A stretch of DNA of 39,223 nucleotides from Aculops lycopersici (Eukaryota > Arthropoda > Arachnida > Trombidiformes > Eriophyidae), in NCBI GenBank assembly GCA_015350385.1, contig WNKI01000003.1, positions 2,033,396 through 2,072,618 of the forward strand, read 5' to 3'. The notes beneath the pieces were generated by a model, which had not been told where the DNA came from, made no database searches, and saw only the letters and a list, made by a program, of their open reading frames with translations. How positions within the stretch are numbered: position 1 is the stretch's first letter; every line of letters begins with the position of its first letter. Both the position numbers and the translations under genes were made by a program. Positions 9,286-18,721 of the stretch are shown one piece after another.

Positions 9286-9357
9286 CTGAATGAATCTTCA
9301 GTTGATCATTTCGTGGTGGGTGACTTATGGATGGAGTAGATGTCAAAGAAAACTTAC
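9286..9357 (-). other. Probable 5' UTR intron of the secreted Q-rich gene
   Basis: Minus-strand donor TAT|GTAAGT at 9357 and acceptor CATTCAG at 9286 would remove 72 bases between the TATA box and the main ATG. The joined leader holds a short upstream frame beginning ATGACCAGATAT that stops after ten codons. The splice is predicted from signals only. Confidence 0.5.
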
Positions 9358-9468
9358 ATATCTGGTCATTTTGTATGTGCTTTTGTGAGATGTTTTGTTT
9401 GTTGTGTTTAACTTTTCGCCTAAACTCTTGCTTGTCTCGGATCAATAGTTTAAATTAAGCTCTAGCTC

Positions 9469-9475
9469 TTTATAC
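9469..9475 (-). promoter_or_regulatory. TATA box of the secreted Q-rich gene
   Basis: The minus strand reads GTATAAAG here. A start about 30 bases on, near 9440, followed by the spliced leader, gives a short conventional 5' UTR. Strong TATA promoters are common in arthropod cuticle and secreted-protein genes. Confidence 0.5.
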
Positions 9476-11532
9476 TTTAATTTAATGTGTTTTCTCAATT
9501 TCTCTAAAGTTACTGCTCTTAAATGTGGAAAGATGGTTTTCACCTCTCAAGTCATAATAACTGTCTCGTTGTTTGCTCGACAACTGCCGAGAGTAAACTA
9601 AGCTAATGTTCCAACTGCAAAAGAGAAACACCAAGTTTATTTGCTCTTGAACAGACGGTTTGTTGGTTTCCCTCGAGAGTTTCATACCATTAAACTTGGC
9701 AAATATAAAGCTTGACTTTCGTCTTGGCCACCTGTGGCCTGCTGATTACCTCTTGAAAATTTAGAGAGAAAGAGAGAGAGGAGAGAGAGAGAGAGAGAGC
9801 GAGAGAGGGAGATCGAGAAGACCCACTAACTGACTAACCGAAACTCGCTGGCTAGTCTTATGGGGCATTCGAGCAACCGCAACCACCTGTGTCACCTCTA
9901 ACAGGCCACAACTTGTTGCGGTTTTTAGTTGTGGTCTTGACTGGAAAGAGTGAGTTCCAATGGCCGTATTAAAAGTTGGGAGGTAGAACATGTAGATGTA
10001 TATGTATAAATATATCTTCTTGGATTCCTCAAGAGAAGCTGCAGTTGATTCGTGAGCAATAGTTTGCGACCGCAAAGAGAAAGAGAGAGAAAGAGAGGCC
10101 ATCAACTTTGAACCGGTTGGCTTATATTTCAGTTGGAAGCCAACTGAGCGCCGAGCTGACTGGAAAGCTCGACGCCGCGGCGAAGATCGTTTCTGTGTCA
10201 GGTCGTCCTCCTGTTCTTTTATCATTATTATCATCGTCGGCGGTGGCGAGCGTGTGTGTTCTTCTTTCTCTCTCGCTATCTTCGTAAGAAATATCTCGTC
10301 GCCTCGGCCTTTTTGTTTACAGTTATGAGGCGGCGGCGGCGGTCACTTCTTATCATCAGCAAGAGAAGCGGTGGCGGCGACGGCAGGTAGAAATAGATAA
10401 CTGCCGCAAAACTCCGGTTTGCGGTTACCTGTGCATGAGTGTGTGTGGATGCGCATACTCGTTTTCCACTAGCGCTGACCAGTCGGCCTGGCAAGCTTAC
10501 ATACATAGACACACAAGATTCACAGTTTCTACACCTAAATTGATAGCCAGATTATTCATGATACACACACTCACTCGAACACATGGTGAGATTAGCATGC
10601 ACAATGATCCTGGCCGACCACGGCAACATTGGCGGAGGCTTTATTCGACTCGAGAAGTCCAGCTGAGCTGGCCACTCTTCATGAGCTCTCATGAATCCTA
10701 AGGTTGCTGTTGAATAACGACGACTTTTTGCTATTCGCTTGCCGAAATTAGGCCGCTCGATTGATAATGGCAAGAAAGTTTCTCTCTCGGAATCCTACCG
10801 GCTTACCTGAACTTACCCTTACGTTAATGAACTTTTCCACTCACCACAAGACCAAAACAAACCAACCAACACAACGATTATCGAGAGTCATGAAATGTAT
10901 CGATCGCCTTCAAACAAGAAGCGGTGAAAGCCGACCTAATTTTAATTCCATCTCAAGCATGAGAGATTCTATTTCCGTTGGGATCGTCAGTAGTGATATG
11001 TCATCTAAGCGATGTTTTAGTGATAAGTCTAAAAAAGTCTCTCCAGTCCAAGTCTATAATAGATAAAAGATTCCGTTACGGCGAGTTTATCTCAAAGTTT
11101 TTCAATGGGAGTTCGTAAAGTTGGCTCACCCGACACAGAGAGTCTAATTGATATGCTCCTCATCTTGACACGCAACTCTAAATGGTGTACATTAGTTTAC
11201 AAGTTCAAGGTTGATCTATTTAGTCGGTCGTTTGGTCAAACTGGCAGACAGAGAAGCGGAACGAAGTAAACGGCGGATGTTGAATTGGTTATGAGGGATG
11301 TGGCATACTAATAAAGCACTCAAAGATTTAGATGTTGTTCAAATGACTAATTAATTTACCTGTAGGAAACCGGGAGTTTCTTTGTTATCTGCAAGTCTTT
11401 TACTGGCATATGGGTTACAGAATGCTCGAGATTGAGCTATCGTTTCTTAAATTTATATTAGTTAACGCCCATTTCATTGTATCATCTCTCGAGAGTCCCA
11501 TTCTTTACGATTACATCAATCAACCATCTACC
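9476..11532. other. Two-kb noncoding region with GA microsatellites
   Basis: The region lies upstream of the secreted Q-rich gene and downstream of the maltase. It contains AG-rich runs (about 9765-9815 and 10074-10100), short CA runs near 10560 and several CAGGTA/CAGGTG-like sites. Frames of up to 157 codons (for example 9761-10234 minus, 10761-11066 plus) are made of repeats or lack similarity. No RNA gene is recognised. Confidence 0.5.
9765..9815. repeat. (AG)n microsatellite
   Basis: Interrupted AG/GA purine run, with a second shorter one at 10074-10100. Such tracts can bind GAGA-type factors, but no evidence beyond sequence is available. Confidence 0.8.
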
Positions 11533-13359
11533 CTAGTATTGGATTAATACCGCTTGAGCTGGCTCTAGTACCAACTGGCCCAAATCAACCTGCTTTCCGT
11601 TGGCCAATGGCGAGTCCTCTTTCACGCCAACAATGTTCGATAGAATCACCCTTCCACCTTCGGGTGCCTTCAACGTTTTCTGACGAATGGTCGACAGTTG
11701 TTCGGGATTGAGTTCCACCTTCGCCGGTTGGTTGCGCAGGTTTGCTAGCAGCAAGATGCTTCCATGTTTCTCGTGAACTCTAGCCATTGCAAAAACTCCC
11801 GAATCGTTTGCTTGAAAAAAGACGAGGTCGCCGAAGAGAAAGATGTCCAATTTGTCTCGTCGAATTTGTTGCAATGTGAGAAATTGTTGCAAATAATTGT
11901 TATCCTCTCTGTCCAACATTGACTTAACATTCTGACTCTTGCTATCCTCTAAGAGCGGCAACCAAGTGGAGACATTGGACGAGAAACCACGAGACGGCTC
12001 ACTATCGTCCCAGGCGATCGGCGACCTACAACCCAAGCGTGACGGTTCGCCCTCGTCAATGGTGGCCTTAGAGATCCTTTCCATTGGCACATCCGGCATG
12101 CCCAACTCGTCGCCGTAATAATTAACAGGTACACCTGGCGACATGTAGGCGAGCCACTTGAACAGTTGCTTGTGCCGGTCGCCAACGCGATTCGGAACTC
12201 GCGGGTTGTCGTGGTTGCCAGTGACCCAAACAATCCAGGGCGAGATGGCGCCGTGCTCGTCGGGAAACTTTAATTCCCTCGTTGGTAGGAGGAAGTTTTT
12301 GATCGTTCTCTCAACATGAGCCGGCAACCAACTGTTTTCCTTGATTTTAACAAGTAGCTCAAAATTAAACGGCATATTTGCAAAGATGGTCTCCGGATTT
12401 GGCCCATAGAACTCAATCAACTTCGGAATTGCAGCATAAGCCTCAGTGATGATAACCTTCTTATACTGACCACCAAATTCGGGTTCATTGATGACATCCT
12501 GCCAATCTTTAACAATTTCGGCGCTCTCGTATAGTGAGCGAGTATAGATGTGATCCAACTTGTCGGCCGGATCCTCGCCCACCTGCCAGTTTTCATTCAA
12601 TGGCTCATCCCTGAATTGAGCATCTTCAATGAGGTAAATGGCCGAGTCAACACGAAGACCGTCCGCTCCACGGCGCAACCAAAACCTGGCAATCTCCTTG
12701 AACTCCTCGCGTACATTTGGATTGCGGAAATTTAAATCAGGTTGCTCAGGTAGAAATTGGTGCAGGTAAAACTCCTTGCGCACATCGCTCCAAGTCCATG
12801 CTGGACCACCACCAAATACCGAGATCCAATTGCTAGGGTATTTGCCTTCAAATCTCTTTGAGTTTGACCAAACATAATAGTCCTTGTACTTGCCGCACCT
12901 TTCAGGTTCAATCAGCGCACGTTCCGAGCACTTGAACCATTCGTGTTGATCAGACGAGTGATTTGGAACAAAGTCCACAACCATTCTCATGCCTCGCTTA
13001 TGTAACTCGGCAATCAAATCGTCAAAATCCGTCATGGTTCCAAATCTCGGCTCAACCTCGCGGAAGTTTGATATGTCATAGCCACCATCCTTCATTGGCG
13101 AAGTGTTAAATGGAGCCATCAGAATGGTACCAACTCCAATTTTTTCCAAATAATCCAGACTCTGAATAACTCCGCGCAAATCGCCATTTCCGTCGCCATC
13201 TGAATCCTGAAACGATCTCAGGTAAATGTGATAAAAGTTGCTCTTTTTCCACCACTGCATGCCCTCTTTGTCCTCCTCTGAGCTTGTGACACTTTTTGTT
13301 GCAACTAACACCAACATCAAAGCCGAGGCCAAGCGAGGGGCTGAATTTAGGCTCAACAT
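11533..13359 (-). CDS. Secreted GH13 alpha-glucosidase (maltase)
   Basis: The enzyme hydrolyses terminal alpha-1,4-glucosidic bonds of maltose or sucrose. The 608-residue intronless product begins with a signal peptide (about 1-26). The (beta/alpha)8 domain shows FYHIYLRSFQDSDGDGNGDL (the last part is the usual Ca-binding loop), VVDFVPNHSS, the nucleophile in GLRVDSA (D238), the acid/base in IITEAYA (E306) and the third carboxylate in GNHDNPR (D384). All three catalytic residues are intact. A beta-sandwich C-domain follows. The sequence has the look of GH13 subfamily 17, the arthropod maltases. No membrane anchor is seen, so it is probably secreted, perhaps in the gut. Natural substrates cannot be read from the sequence. 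A TATAAG element at about 13482-13487 (minus) could be its TATA box. Confidence 0.93.
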   Translation of the reverse strand: MLSLNSAPRLASALMLVLVATKSVTSSEEDKEGMQWWKKSNFYHIYLRSFQDSDGDGNGDLRGVIQSLDYLEKIGVGTILMAPFNTSPMKDGGYDISNFREVEPRFGTMTDFDDLIAELHKRGMRMVVDFVPNHSSDQHEWFKCSERALIEPERCGKYKDYYVWSNSKRFEGKYPSNWISVFGGGPAWTWSDVRKEFYLHQFLPEQPDLNFRNPNVREEFKEIARFWLRRGADGLRVDSAIYLIEDAQFRDEPLNENWQVGEDPADKLDHIYTRSLYESAEIVKDWQDVINEPEFGGQYKKVIITEAYAAIPKLIEFYGPNPETIFANMPFNFELLVKIKENSWLPAHVERTIKNFLLPTRELKFPDEHGAISPWIVWVTGNHDNPRVPNRVGDRHKQLFKWLAYMSPGVPVNYYGDELGMPDVPMERISKATIDEGEPSRLGCRSPIAWDDSEPSRGFSSNVSTWLPLLEDSKSQNVKSMLDREDNNYLQQFLTLQQIRRDKLDIFLFGDLVFFQANDSGVFAMARVHEKHGSILLLANLRNQPAKVELNPEQLSTIRQKTLKAPEGGRVILSNIVGVKEDSPLANGKQVDLGQLVLEPAQAVLIQY

Positions 13360-14510
13360 GTTTGGCTTGGTTGTGAGCTCGAATTGTTGAGCGAACCACT
13401 TGTTGTTTTGGTTTCAAAAATTTTCAAAGTATTAACATCAATGATTGAATCGATTGAATTATCTTGCCAGTAGGTGATTTTCTTATATGAAAAGTTAGGC
13501 TCGTGGTCACGTTTTCCTATTGTTTAGTCAATTATTAATTTTGTGTAAGAGTGCAGTTGTATTGCGATTTGCTGATTGATTGCTCAGCAACTAGTAAACA
13601 AGAAGGCGGCAACCAATCTTCTGTTGACATAAAAACTAGCATCCATTTATCAGAATAAAATCACACTTGCATGTAACTAGGCCATCCACAGTAAAAGAGC
13701 ATCGAGCCTACCTGTTGCACGGAGGTGTTGAAGAAGTTTCTCGCCTACCTAATAATAAAAAGTACAGTAGGGCTTTTTGATGTATCACTCCCGGCGATAA
13801 GCTGATAATAAGTGTTTGTCTTTTTGCCCAAATGAAACGCGCCAGCCTCGTGGTGTCTGAATCAGACTATACCACACTCATAGACTCATTGCCAGAGCAA
13901 ACAGCTTTCACCAAACTTAAACCCTAATCACTCATACCTATCCTAGTCTGCACTTCCGGCCATCGCTTGTCGTTGGTGGCTCTGGTGGGAAGAAAGAAAT
14001 GTTTTATTTTTTATTCCAAGACAGTGGAAATGCAGATTCTACTCATTAATAAGCAATAATGACGTTATCAATAGTAATAATAGAATAACTAATTGAGCTG
14101 GCACTACGAGGGAAGCTTGGCGACGAGATACGATTTGGTGATAACTAACTAAAACCAGCATGAGCAACTGGTAGTCTTGATTAAATCTCCTTCTCAATCT
14201 AGTTTACCAGTATCCTGCGTTGCTAAACTAGATGGCTGGCACTTGTAGTTGTTATTTTCATCATCATAGCCGACGTTTTTGTCTTATTCTTCTTCACTGG
14301 CGATGCCATAGCTTGCTGGCGATGGCAACAAGACCAACGCACCAAGGAGACCATGAATAATCGCGTAAGCTTTGTGGAAACAATCAACCTACCATTTGCT
14401 ATCCATCAAATAGAATTTCGTCAGTAGCCATCGAGTCTGAGGTGGAAAACAATCTCAATTAAACATCAACTTTACCATCTTTTAAGTTAACATAATTGAA
14501 GCGAGAAAAA
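13360..14510. other. Divergent noncoding region, maltase to NUDT5-like gene
   Basis: About 1.15 kb containing both promoters. A perfect CAACAGGT octamer in the context TGCAACAGGT (minus) lies at 13710-13717. No long frame, RNA gene or repeat is seen. Confidence 0.5.
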
Positions 14511-15266
14511 ATGGACAAACTGATAAGCAAGGATAACGTTCTGATCAACTTCAGTGGCATAACTCATGACCACGCATTCGCTAACCTAGCGATTGATCAA
14601 AGAAACAGCAACAATAATAATCGAAATCATAATAATGATGATGCAGAGAACATTGAAATTGGAGATACTTCTTGCTCTGCCATTGTAATTCTAAGAAGAC
14701 ATCCCATGTACGATTGTTTGGTGTTGGTAAAAAAGTTTCGCACCTGTTTAGATGGTTACGCGCTCGAGTTTCCTATCGACAAACTGACTGAATCGGAAAT
14801 GGAAACCTTTGAGTCGGAAGATCAACACCAAATTGAGCTACAACAGGACCATCATCAGCAGCAAGAAGCATCATTATCATCAAGTGATAGTACAAGTAGA
14901 TGTCGCAATAGGCGTTTAGTTTCGCGATTCCTCGACGGCGACGATTTCATGAGCTGGACCAGGAGTAACTCATCACCGAATGGCGGCAGTCAGGATACTC
15001 TTGCGGCTGATTATTTGGCGCAATCTGCCGAAGTTGGCTCGCCCTCGCCAGTAATAAACCCTTTTGAGCCTCAACTAGACGACAAGGGCGAACCTTGCGA
15101 GTTGGTTCATGTTCCAATCAATGGACTACTCGATAGACTTGAAGGATACACTCGTTCCGGGGTGGCAGTTGACAGTCGAGTCTATGCATTTGCAATGGGA
15201 CTCAAGACTTCAGAGCGAATACTCACCACGAACTCAATGAAGGAACTGCAAGAGACACCGATATAA
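14511..15266 (+). CDS. NUDT5-like protein lacking the Nudix box (probable pseudoenzyme)
   Basis: Two blocks match ADP-sugar pyrophosphatase NUDT5. Residues about 57-89 (AIVILRRHPMYDCLVLVKKF then GYALEFPIDKL) parallel the strands before the Nudix box (HYECIVLVKQFR...GYCIEFPAGLI). The C-terminal block (PCELVHVPINGLLDRLEGYT, then VDSRVYAFAMGLK) parallels EFVEVISLPKNDLLQRLD and VDARVYSYALALK. NUDT5 hydrolyses ADP-ribose and related ADP-sugars. Between the blocks, where the metal-binding Nudix box GX5EX7REUXEEXGU belongs, there is only hydrophilic Gln/His/Ser-rich sequence with no REXXEE. The product is 251 residues from the ATG at 14511; upstream in the frame there is only a TTG. It keeps an open frame and normal codon use, so it appears to be an expressed but inactive relative rather than a decayed gene. 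A poly(A) signal ATTAAA is at 15336. Confidence 0.75.
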   Translation: MDKLISKDNVLINFSGITHDHAFANLAIDQRNSNNNNRNHNNDDAENIEIGDTSCSAIVILRRHPMYDCLVLVKKFRTCLDGYALEFPIDKLTESEMETFESEDQHQIELQQDHHQQQEASLSSSDSTSRCRNRRLVSRFLDGDDFMSWTRSNSSPNGGSQDTLAADYLAQSAEVGSPSPVINPFEPQLDDKGEPCELVHVPINGLLDRLEGYTRSGVAVDSRVYAFAMGLKTSERILTTNSMKELQETPI

Positions 15267-16126
15267 GTTTGCCGTTGCGTCAGCTTTGTTTATCTTTCAA
15301 TAATAACTGACAATATTATCTCGATTCTATTTGTAATTAAAGTGTGTGAATGTTTCTACTTCAAGCGATTAAATTAGCGCTCAACAGGTGAGCTAGTGCC
15401 GCTTTGTGCATTCCTTCTTGAATGTTGGCAGCTTGGTTCACTAGCGCATTGAGATCTATCTACTCGTGGTCGTGAGGAATTCAAAAAAACTTCGTTTAAT
15501 GACTAACTACTGAAAAAATTAATTTGCAAGAACCACTTAACTTTCGCTCAAACTCCTTGCAATTGCAATCTCGATGCATAGTTCTATGTTATATCGCAGT
15601 CGAAGAGTAAGGGGAGATAGCAGGCACGAGCAATGAGCCCATCACCACGAGCAGGTAGTTGTGGCCTCACAGGCTGGGTTGCTCTGTTTGACTTTTGTAT
15701 TTGTAGATGCTAGTACTACTATTAGGATCATTTGTATGATTGGTAATAGGACTTTCTAGTTTGTCGACTTTCTGACATCGATCCTCTGATCCAACCTCTC
15801 GATGGGCTAGCGTTTGATTCAATCAAATACCCAAAGCTTGCAACCACCTGAGCGCTCGAGTGGCCATTAGATTGCACACTCCGCTACTACTACATGGCAT
15901 CCGTTTCGGAGAAGTGGATCGAATTGAAGACCATGGAAAGTAAAAGACCCCAACTACCCACTCAATATAAATATAAATACTATCTATGGTGTGCTTTTGA
16001 TTTATTTTCAACAGACTTAACTAGCACTTGTCATGGTATGATTATATTCAGCATTTACAAATCGTGAATCTTGTCCAAAATCCCATCGTCAACCTTCAGA
16101 TCTTACATCATGACTGACTGCCTGAC
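15267..16126. other. Convergent 3' region, NUDT5-like gene and twisted gastrulation
   Basis: It holds the 3' UTR of the NUDT5-like gene (ATTAAA at 15336-15341) and of twisted gastrulation (minus AATAAA at 16001-16006). A perfect CAACAGGTG is at 15382-15390. No other gene is seen. Confidence 0.5.
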
Positions 16127-16848
16127 TCACAGTTCAGAATTGATATCCTGAACCTGCTCGGTATTAGGGCAATTACGACATCTAATTCCGTTTATTCCGA
16201 AACCAGGACAGTTCAAATCCAAACACTCGCAGCAGCCCATCTCGAACCACCTGTACCCGCTAGCTCCCATGGTCACGCAAGCAGTCTCGCACCTGTTCTG
16301 ATCGATACAAGAAGCTAGAAAGGCCATGATGCAAGTGTCGGACTTGGTTCCGTTTGCTGTCTGAATCGGAGCCCTATGAACAGTCCAATGTTCGGAGAGC
16401 TCCTCTTCGTCCGCATAGATGGCAAATAGATTTGCATTTGATGGATTGAGAACCTTCACGTGCGACGGGTTCTCGCTTTCTATATCCTGGGGGCAGATAC
16501 CTAGAGGTTTGTTCAGGTTTTTGGGTGTTCTGGTCAATTTTTGTTATGCAGATTGGTAACAAAGCTTCGAAACGGAAATCCTCTAATCTTATACTTACCA
16601 ACACATGAGCAGCAATCCTGGAACAAGTCGCCAAGGCAGTTGGCACAAGACTCGTGGCAGGTATAGTTCAATTGGGCTTCGCACCTACAAGCCTCTAGAA
16701 GTTGGCATTTTGATATTACGGGTCCGCATGTAAATGCTGAGCATTCCTTTGCTTCTGCTGTTATTATTATTGTGGTTGTTGCAATAAATACCATTAATAC
16801 TAATGCAATCACAGGCTTAAGTGAGATCAATAGATTTGCCTTGGCCAT
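16127..16848 (-). CDS. TWSG1: Twisted gastrulation, secreted BMP modulator (two exons)
   Basis: Tsg is an extracellular protein that forms a complex with BMP/Dpp and chordin/Sog and shapes dorsoventral signalling. Exon 1 (16599-16848) encodes a signal peptide (about 1-33) and the cysteine-rich N-terminal domain: CSAFTCGPVISKCQL, CHESCANCLGDLFQDCCSCVG (all matching CNKALCASDVSKCLIQ...CKECMLCLGALWDECCDCVG of TWSG1). A 98-bp intron (16501-16598; GTAAGT...CTCTAG, phase 1) rebuilds a Gly codon. Exon 2 (16127-16500) carries the C-terminal domain: EEELSEHW, CIDQNRCETACVTMGASGYR, WFEMGCCECLDLNC. The product is 207 residues (human 223), with one sequon (NYT). It is head to head with DOHH over 273 bases. 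No Sog/chordin gene is in the window. Confidence 0.95.
16501..16598 (-). other. Intron of twisted gastrulation
   Basis: Donor GTTG|GTAAGT and acceptor CTCTAG enclose 98 bases. The splice is supported by protein similarity: CSCVG|ICPQ joins as CDCVGMCNP does in vertebrate TWSG1. Confidence 0.92.
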
Positions 16849-17121
16849 TTTGATGCTTGGGGCGACAAGAAACCGTTATGATGGGTTAAATTTCCAAACT
16901 CTGGCTCGAACAGCTCGAGTCGACACGACAACAACAAAAGAACAAACATGAGAGGTGAAGCGAAGCGCCAGCGTGAGGTGCAGCTTCTTTAGAGCGGTGA
17001 AACGCAGATTCAATGCAATTTATAGTACACGTGCAAATTATTTGCCTTGTCAAATTCGAATGTTCTTAAGAGCATATTATTATTTAGATAAGCTAACCAA
17101 ATACTAATTAATTGATCAATC
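16849..17121. promoter_or_regulatory. Shared promoter region, twisted gastrulation / DOHH
   Basis: The 273 bases between the two start codons must contain both promoters. No clear TATA box with good spacing was found for either gene. A bidirectional promoter is inferred from layout. Confidence 0.5.
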
Positions 17122-18018
17122 ATGAGGAATGACTTGCAAAACCTTGCCAATATATTAGCCGATGAGAAGGAGTCGCTAGCCAAGAGATTTCGAGCTCTTT
17201 TCACTCTTAGGAATATAGTCTGTCCAGAATCAATTGATGCAATCGGAAAGGTGCTGATGGACGATGATTCTGATCTGCTGAAGCACGAATGCGCCTATTG
17301 CATGGGCCAAATGAAGGATCCTTACGCCATACCTTATTTGATTGATGCAATCAAGGATGAGAAACAGCACCCAATGGTCCGACACGAATCAGGCGAGGCG
17401 CTCGGTGCCATCGGAAAGCCCAATGCAGAAATTCTAGGTTTACTTGAAAAGTATTCCAAGCATCACGTTCGAGAGCTATCGGAAACTTGCGATCTAGCTC
17501 TAGACAGGCTCAAATGGTACAATGAATCCAACGAAGAAAAGAATCCAGAATCCGTCAGTCCATACAACGCCGTTGATCCCACACCATCCTATCCAGATAG
17601 CATGCCTCTCAAGGAGCTGAGGTCCATCTATCTAGACGAAAGTAAGAGTTTATTTGAAAGGTATCGTGCCCTATTCACGCTTAGAAATATTGGAACCTCA
17701 GAGGCAGTGGCCACAATTTGCGACGGCTTCTTTGGTAGTCCATCAGATTCTGCCCTATTTAAACACGAGGTTGCCTTCGTCTTGGGTCAAATGCAGAGCC
17801 CGGAATCTGTGGATGCACTGACTAAGAAACTAGCTGACCTTGAGGAAAACGAGATTGTCAGGCATGAGTGTGCCGAGGCCTTGGGTTCGATCGGTATGTC
17901 CGAGGTGATTGGAAAGTTTCTCGATGATAAATCTAGGATAGTCAAGGAGAGTTGCCAAGTTGCTCTCGATATGGCTGATTACACATTAGATGACGAGCAG
18001 TTTGATTTTCTGGGCTGA
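17122..18018 (+). CDS. DOHH: Deoxyhypusine hydroxylase
   Basis: DOHH carries out the last step of hypusine synthesis on eIF5A, hydroxylating deoxyhypusine with a di-iron centre. The 298-residue product (human 302) is built of HEAT-like repeats in two symmetrical halves. All four His-Glu metal motifs are present: KHECAY (H55-E56), RHESGEALG (H88-E89), KHEVAFVLGQ (H215-E216) and RHECAEALG (H248-E249). The internal duplication RFRALFTLRN / RYRALFTLRN is also typical. The gene is intronless and starts at the first ATG. A poly(A) signal AATAAA begins only 11 bases after the stop, at 18029. Confidence 0.97.
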   Translation: MRNDLQNLANILADEKESLAKRFRALFTLRNIVCPESIDAIGKVLMDDDSDLLKHECAYCMGQMKDPYAIPYLIDAIKDEKQHPMVRHESGEALGAIGKPNAEILGLLEKYSKHHVRELSETCDLALDRLKWYNESNEEKNPESVSPYNAVDPTPSYPDSMPLKELRSIYLDESKSLFERYRALFTLRNIGTSEAVATICDGFFGSPSDSALFKHEVAFVLGQMQSPESVDALTKKLADLEENEIVRHECAEALGSIGMSEVIGKFLDDKSRIVKESCQVALDMADYTLDDEQFDFLG

Positions 18019-18028
18019 CAAAGCAAGC

Positions 18029-18034
18029 AATAAA
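18029..18034 (+). terminator. Poly(A) signal of DOHH
   Basis: AATAAA starts 11 bases after the TGA, giving a 3' UTR of probably only 30-40 bases. Confidence 0.6.
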
Positions 18035-18424
18035 ATTGTGAACAAACGCTGAGAAAACCTATGGGTATTATAGATTTATTAATGATCAATCAAAACATGA
18101 CACAATATATATTGAGATGAGATCTACCAGATGGGCTCCGAGCACCACCTGTTGTGAGATTATCAATTACTATGCATTTTGTTTTTGCGAGCATATCAAT
18201 GCCGTCTCATTTCATGGTTATCATAAGCCTTTCCAATTTGTTAGTATAACTCGAGAATCTGAACAAGGTGGACTCTGAAATCTTCTTTTATAGCGACTAT
18301 AGCGACCATATACAAGATGTTCATCCCACTTTGCTATCAACGCACGGTGGTGGTAATGGTTAACTTTTTGACCACTTAGCGACGCTTAGAACTAGCATGT
18401 GTTTCTGAAAGATAGTGGTTTGGT
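18035..18424. other. Convergent 3' spacer, DOHH and small acidic gene
   Basis: About 390 bases with no coding signal. A perfect CACCTGTTG (CAACAGGTG on the other strand) sits at 18146-18154. Confidence 0.5.
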
Positions 18425-18721
18425 TTATTGTTTCTTCCTCAACAATTTTTGGGAAATTGGCGAAAATACATCAGATGGAGAGTTGATGCAAAGTTTGATG
18501 TTCCGTCGCTTGCAGATAGCTGGAGTAGCTGGCTCCCTAGTAGTCTTCGGGGTTTCAGCCTTGGAGTCTTCTTGGACTTCGGACTCATCATGTTCACCCT
18601 CGGACTCCTCCTGGTCCTGGTCGACCTCATGGTCCTCTTCAACTTGTGGATCCTCTCTGACCTCTGACTTCTCCTCAGCAACCTTCTCATTGACTTGTGG
18701 TGGGCTTGTTGCTTCTGGCAT
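18425..18721 (-). CDS. Small acidic protein, unrecognised
   Basis: A 98-residue frame starting with ATG. The first two thirds are Glu/Asp/Ser-rich (EVREDPQVEEDHEVDQDQEE). The last third is basic and less repetitive: TPAICKRRNIKLCINSP then SDVFSPISQKLLRKK. The change from acidic tail to basic motif, two SP/TP sites and codon use like the neighbours suggest a real nuclear or chromatin-associated protein rather than chance. The AATAAA of a poly(A) signal overlaps its TAA stop (CAATAAACC). It is head to head with RACK1 over 529 bases. I know no family for it. Frames in other phases over the same span look like shadows. Confidence 0.55.
   Translation of the reverse strand: MPEATSPPQVNEKVAEEKSEVREDPQVEEDHEVDQDQEESEGEHDESEVQEDSKAETPKTTREPATPAICKRRNIKLCINSPSDVFSPISQKLLRKKQ

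Noticed and set aside
10761..11066. 101-codon plus-strand frame
   Set aside because: It starts with ATG but has no recognisable motif, promoter or poly(A) signal. It was kept as noncoding for lack of support.
18439..18690. Arg/Lys-rich minus frame overlapping the small acidic gene
   Set aside because: It is a phase-shifted reading of the GA-rich acidic codons. The accepted frame has the better-structured C-terminus and a stop at the poly(A) signal.
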